25,195 nucleotides of DNA from Candidatus Omnitrophota bacterium (lineage in GTDB: Bacteria; Omnitrophota; Gorgyraeia; Gygaellales; Profunditerraquicolaceae). Under the pieces are notes generated by a model. It ran no database searches, was not told the DNA's origin, and saw only the letters and a list, made by a program, of their open reading frames with translations. The number at the start of each line of letters is the position of its first letter. The stretch's first letter is position 1. The stretch lies in contig JAPLLM010000125.1 of NCBI GenBank assembly GCA_026387555.1, forward strand, positions 1-25,195. The letters run 5' to 3'. This document shows, one piece after another, positions 22,740 to 25,195 of the stretch. The position numbers were made by a program, and so were the translations under genes.

Positions 22740-23760
22740 AAGAGCTGAACGGCTGGCAAGACTCCCTAACCACTAATTCCGTAGGCAGGGAAACTTTTTT
22801 TATCTTGGCTTTTTTATCCGCGATGAGGCGGCTTAATTCTTTTACGCTGTCTTCCGCCATCTTTATCAAGGGCTGTCTTACCGTAGTAAGCCCCACGGGC
22901 CCGTAAAGCCCCGACGGATTATCGTCAAAACCCACGATCGATATATCCTGCGGGATCTTCTTCCCGAATTCACTGGCCACATTCATCGCTTCCAGCGCCA
23001 TAGAGTCAGATCCTATAAAAATAGCGGTCGGTGGGTCTGCTAACTTAAATATTTTTTCCGCGGCCGCGCGCGCTGCCCCGCGCGAGTAATCCGTATTTAA
23101 AATATAATCCTTCTGGATAGGGATATTATTTTTCTTCAATGCCTTCTTATAACCTTCGAGCCTCTGCGCTGCTGCTTGAGTGATTACATCGCCCGTGATA
23201 TGCGCGATCTTCTTATGTCCTAGGCTTATCAGATAATTTACCGCTGCCTCCGCCCCTCCCACATTATCCACCGCGATACAGCTTACATTCAGATCATCAA
23301 CGTAATTATTGATGACGACGGAAGGTATCCCCTGGGCAAGCGCTTCTTCCAATTGCGGGCGGTTCGAGATAATATCGGCAAAGATTATTCCTCCCGCGCC
23401 TCTTATGCTTAACGGCGAGTGGGAATCAGTCAAATGCAATAGTAAATCCAGCTTCATCACTGCGCAGAGCGTCCCTATGCCCCGGATCAATTCCAGCGCG
23501 TAGAAAGAATAAAATACTCCTTCATAGCGCGGTATGACTAACGCAATAACATTGCTCTTTCCCGTAGCCAAGCGCTGGGCAAAGATCGACGGGGTGAAAT
23601 GCAATTGCTTAACGGCGTCCATGACCATCACTTTATTCTTTTCTTTAACACTTGGGAATTTATTGATTACGCGCGAGACCGTAGTTATGGATACACCGGC
23701 GAGGCGGGCTACATCTTCGATAGAAACACTCTTGGAGGGCGTTTTTCTGACGCGAGTCAT
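22738..23760 (-). CDS. LacI-family transcriptional repressor
   Basis: A 340-residue regulator. The N-terminal helix-turn-helix is SIEDVARLAGVSITTVSRVIN (landmarks VARLAGVS and TVSRVIN), followed by the hinge helix (FAQRLATGKSNVIALVIP). The periplasmic-binding-like sensor domain includes GHKKIAHITGD, PTAIFIGSDSMALEAMN and VGFDDNPSG. It probably binds a sugar or sugar phosphate. The ROK-family gene two positions upstream fits carbohydrate control. The ligand and targets cannot be read from the sequence. The ribosome-binding site is weak. Confidence 0.92.
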   Translation of the reverse strand: MTRVRKTPSKSVSIEDVARLAGVSITTVSRVINKFPSVKEKNKVMVMDAVKQLHFTPSIFAQRLATGKSNVIALVIPRYEGVFYSFYALELIRGIGTLCAVMKLDLLLHLTDSHSPLSIRGAGGIIFADIISNRPQLEEALAQGIPSVVINNYVDDLNVSCIAVDNVGGAEAAVNYLISLGHKKIAHITGDVITQAAAQRLEGYKKALKKNNIPIQKDYILNTDYSRGAARAAAEKIFKLADPPTAIFIGSDSMALEAMNVASEFGKKIPQDISIVGFDDNPSGLYGPVGLTTVRQPLIKMAEDSVKELSRLIADKKAKIKKVSLPTELVVRESCQPFSS

Positions 23761-23785
23761 AATAATATGAAGACGCTGCTAAACT

Positions 23786-24934
23786 TTATCTGACAGTATC
23801 GCCTATCTTTATAGGCGTGGTTTCTCTTTTGATATCGCAGGCTGAAATCGTCTTTCTTACCTGGATGACTTCAACACTTGCTATCGGCTTCTCGTCGCGG
23901 TAGATACGGAAAGTGTCTCCGGCCTTGGCGCCCGATTCTTCTCCCAGGTCGACGACGACAAAATTATTATCCCGGTTTATAGCCAAGACCTTGCCCTTAA
24001 TACTTACTTCCGTGGAAGCCATGCCTTTATTAGAACTCATATCCTGGGAAGGCCTTACTACTATCGCCGGTAATTCTACCGCGCTCTGCACCGCGTCGGT
24101 CTCGCCGGGCTTATTCTGGCGTATGGCATCGAGCTTATTCTTTAGCTCGCCTATCTGGCCGACCTTACCGGAGAGCATAGTCTCCATCTCGTTGACGCGC
24201 CGCTCGAAACTCGACTTTTCTTCCTGCAGGTCCTGGACTTTTCTCTCTAGGGTAATCTTCTTATCGTTCAAACTTTTGATCTGGCGCGTAAGGACCAGGT
24301 TCTCTTTCTTAAGCGCGTTGAAGCTATCCGCAATCTGGCTTTTATCATTCTTCTCCCGCACCAGCTCGCCGGCGATGCTATCGGATAATTTCTGGTTGTA
24401 ATCTATCTGGCGTTTGAGGTCATCGCGTTCGCTGACCAGATTTCTTATGTCGAGCTCCAAAGAAGACTTCTGCCGTTGGAGCTCTTCGTTATTGATCTGG
24501 ATATTCTTTAACTGGTTACGGATCTCGCCTAACTGCATCTCCAAGTCGGTCTTGGCCTTTAAAATACTCCCCCAGTAAGCATCCGTTGCTTGAGGCGCAG
24601 CGGCTTCGGGCATCGGGATATTATGCCTTGACTGCAATTTCTCCGCGAGGCTATCCCTCTCTCCCTTTGCCTGATTATACCTATTTTCCATATCCGCCCT
24701 GTCCCGGATGGCCGCCTGAAGGTCGTTATTCAGCGAGCTTATCTTATTTTCATAATCGCGGAACTGCGTCTGGAGTTTGTCTATTTTGCTGCTTAGCGAG
24801 GTATTCTCCGTTTTTAAATCATCGCGCTGACGCATTACTTCGCGCTTGGAATTAAGCGTAGATACAAAAAGAAAAAAACAGACTACCGATATCCCCGCAA
24901 GTCCTATCAATATAAATTTCGTTTTCTGCTCCAT
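23786..24934 (-). CDS. Membrane-anchored coiled-coil protein with a C-terminal beta domain
   Basis: A 382-residue protein of unknown function. One N-terminal membrane helix (about residues 6-24, KFILIGLAGISVVCFFLFVS) is followed by long coiled-coil stretches rich in K, E, Q, R and L (about 30-95 and 115-260), with a proline/alanine-rich break near PMPEAAAPQATDAY. After a low-complexity linker, a small beta domain (about 300-382, GKVLAINRDNNFVVVDLG, then AKAGDTFRIYRDEKPIA) resembles the FlgT C-terminal type of SH3-like fold. It probably spans from the inner membrane into the periplasm. ATG 24934 has GGAGGGG close upstream; a longer start at 24961 would overlap the ROK gene. It resembles an envelope spacer protein, but no role can be assigned. 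Confidence 0.75.
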   Translation of the reverse strand: MEQKTKFILIGLAGISVVCFFLFVSTLNSKREVMRQRDDLKTENTSLSSKIDKLQTQFRDYENKISSLNNDLQAAIRDRADMENRYNQAKGERDSLAEKLQSRHNIPMPEAAAPQATDAYWGSILKAKTDLEMQLGEIRNQLKNIQINNEELQRQKSSLELDIRNLVSERDDLKRQIDYNQKLSDSIAGELVREKNDKSQIADSFNALKKENLVLTRQIKSLNDKKITLERKVQDLQEEKSSFERRVNEMETMLSGKVGQIGELKNKLDAIRQNKPGETDAVQSAVELPAIVVRPSQDMSSNKGMASTEVSIKGKVLAINRDNNFVVVDLGEESGAKAGDTFRIYRDEKPIASVEVIQVRKTISACDIKRETTPIKIGDTVR

Positions 24935-24944
24935 TACCCCTCCT

Positions 24945-25195
24945 TTACCATAACTGAGCAAACATTTTTTGCATCACCAGGCTTGCAGCTCCGAGCGCAA
25001 CGGAATTTTCCCTTAATTGCGAATAGACTATCTTTAAATTATCCGCCGCTTCCCGGAAGGCCCACTCTTTCACGGTAGAATTTACTTTATTTATGAAATC
25101 TTCCCCGGCCTCTTCAAAACCACCGCCGATCACAACCACTTCCGGGTTAAGGACATTGACTAAATACGCTGCTTTTATCCCCAGCCTCTTCGCCG
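24945..25195 (-). CDS. ROK-family sugar kinase/regulator, C-terminal part (5' end outside window)
   Basis: The visible last 83 residues include LVNVLNPEVVVIGGGFEEAG, the conserved C-terminal signature of ROK proteins (glucokinase, N-acetylglucosamine kinase and relatives), and end LGAASLVMQKMFAQLW. No helix-turn-helix can be assessed because the N-terminus lies outside the window. The frame is open to the window edge, so the gene is partial here. It lies 10 nt before the coiled-coil gene. Confidence 0.85.
   Translation of the reverse strand, partial: AKRLGIKAAYLVNVLNPEVVVIGGGFEEAGEDFINKVNSTVKEWAFREAADNLKIVYSQLRENSVALGAASLVMQKMFAQLW

Noticed and set aside
1..25195. tRNA or rRNA genes, CRISPR arrays, insertion sequences, integrases
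   Set aside because: No cloverleaf, direct-repeat array, transposase-like protein or terminal inverted repeat pair was seen; the region looks like core chromosome.

Overview
The window reads as a chromosomal stretch of an uncultivated diderm bacterium. Every gene I can support lies on the minus strand, so transcription runs from high to low coordinates. An outer-membrane beta-barrel protein of DUF2490 type, a class II ribonucleotide reductase, an archaeal-type phosphoglycerate mutase and a Nuo/Mrp/group-4-hydrogenase-like membrane module together suggest a lineage such as Omnitrophota or Elusimicrobiota. That placement is inference from gene flavour, not proven.

Layout in transcription order. 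(1) 25195-22738: the 3' end of a ROK-family sugar kinase or regulator, a membrane-anchored coiled-coil protein and a LacI-family repressor, closed by a probable terminator. (2) 22684-14300: a sigma70-type promoter drives nrdJ (frameshifted near its start), archaeal-type apgM, mnmG, a short QueG-like iron-sulphur protein, a PhoB-like response regulator that has lost the start of its receiver domain, a PhoR-like kinase without membrane segments, and greA. (3) 14285-5777: a four-unit Pho-box-like array precedes a DUF2490 outer-membrane protein, and a three-unit Pho box precedes pstS-pstC-pstA and two pstB genes. After an intercistronic hairpin come phoU, a stand-alone receiver protein, an AsnC/Lrp regulator, a class I aminotransferase with an in-frame amber codon, and a GAF-ANTAR antiterminator. 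(4) 5772-1: a promoter and a roughly 70-nt leader with two adjacent hexaloop hairpins and an overlapping terminator precede an operon of complex I-like membrane subunits (three antiporter-like proteins, then NuoJ-, NuoK- and NuoA-like), which runs off the window.

Two observations stand out. First, the leader of the membrane-complex operon has the architecture of an ANTAR target RNA, and the gene just upstream encodes an ANTAR protein. This suggests a self-contained antitermination switch controlling a respiratory or hydrogenase-type complex, possibly linked to phosphate status because the ANTAR gene is the last gene of the pst/pho run. Second, the two PstB ATPases carry complementary defects: one lacks a consensus signature motif, the other lacks the Q-loop glutamine and switch histidine. 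Their heterodimer would therefore have one consensus and one degenerate ATP site.

Three conserved genes are damaged (amber codon, one-base frameshift, 5' truncation). This could be real decay or assembly error, and the sequence alone cannot decide.
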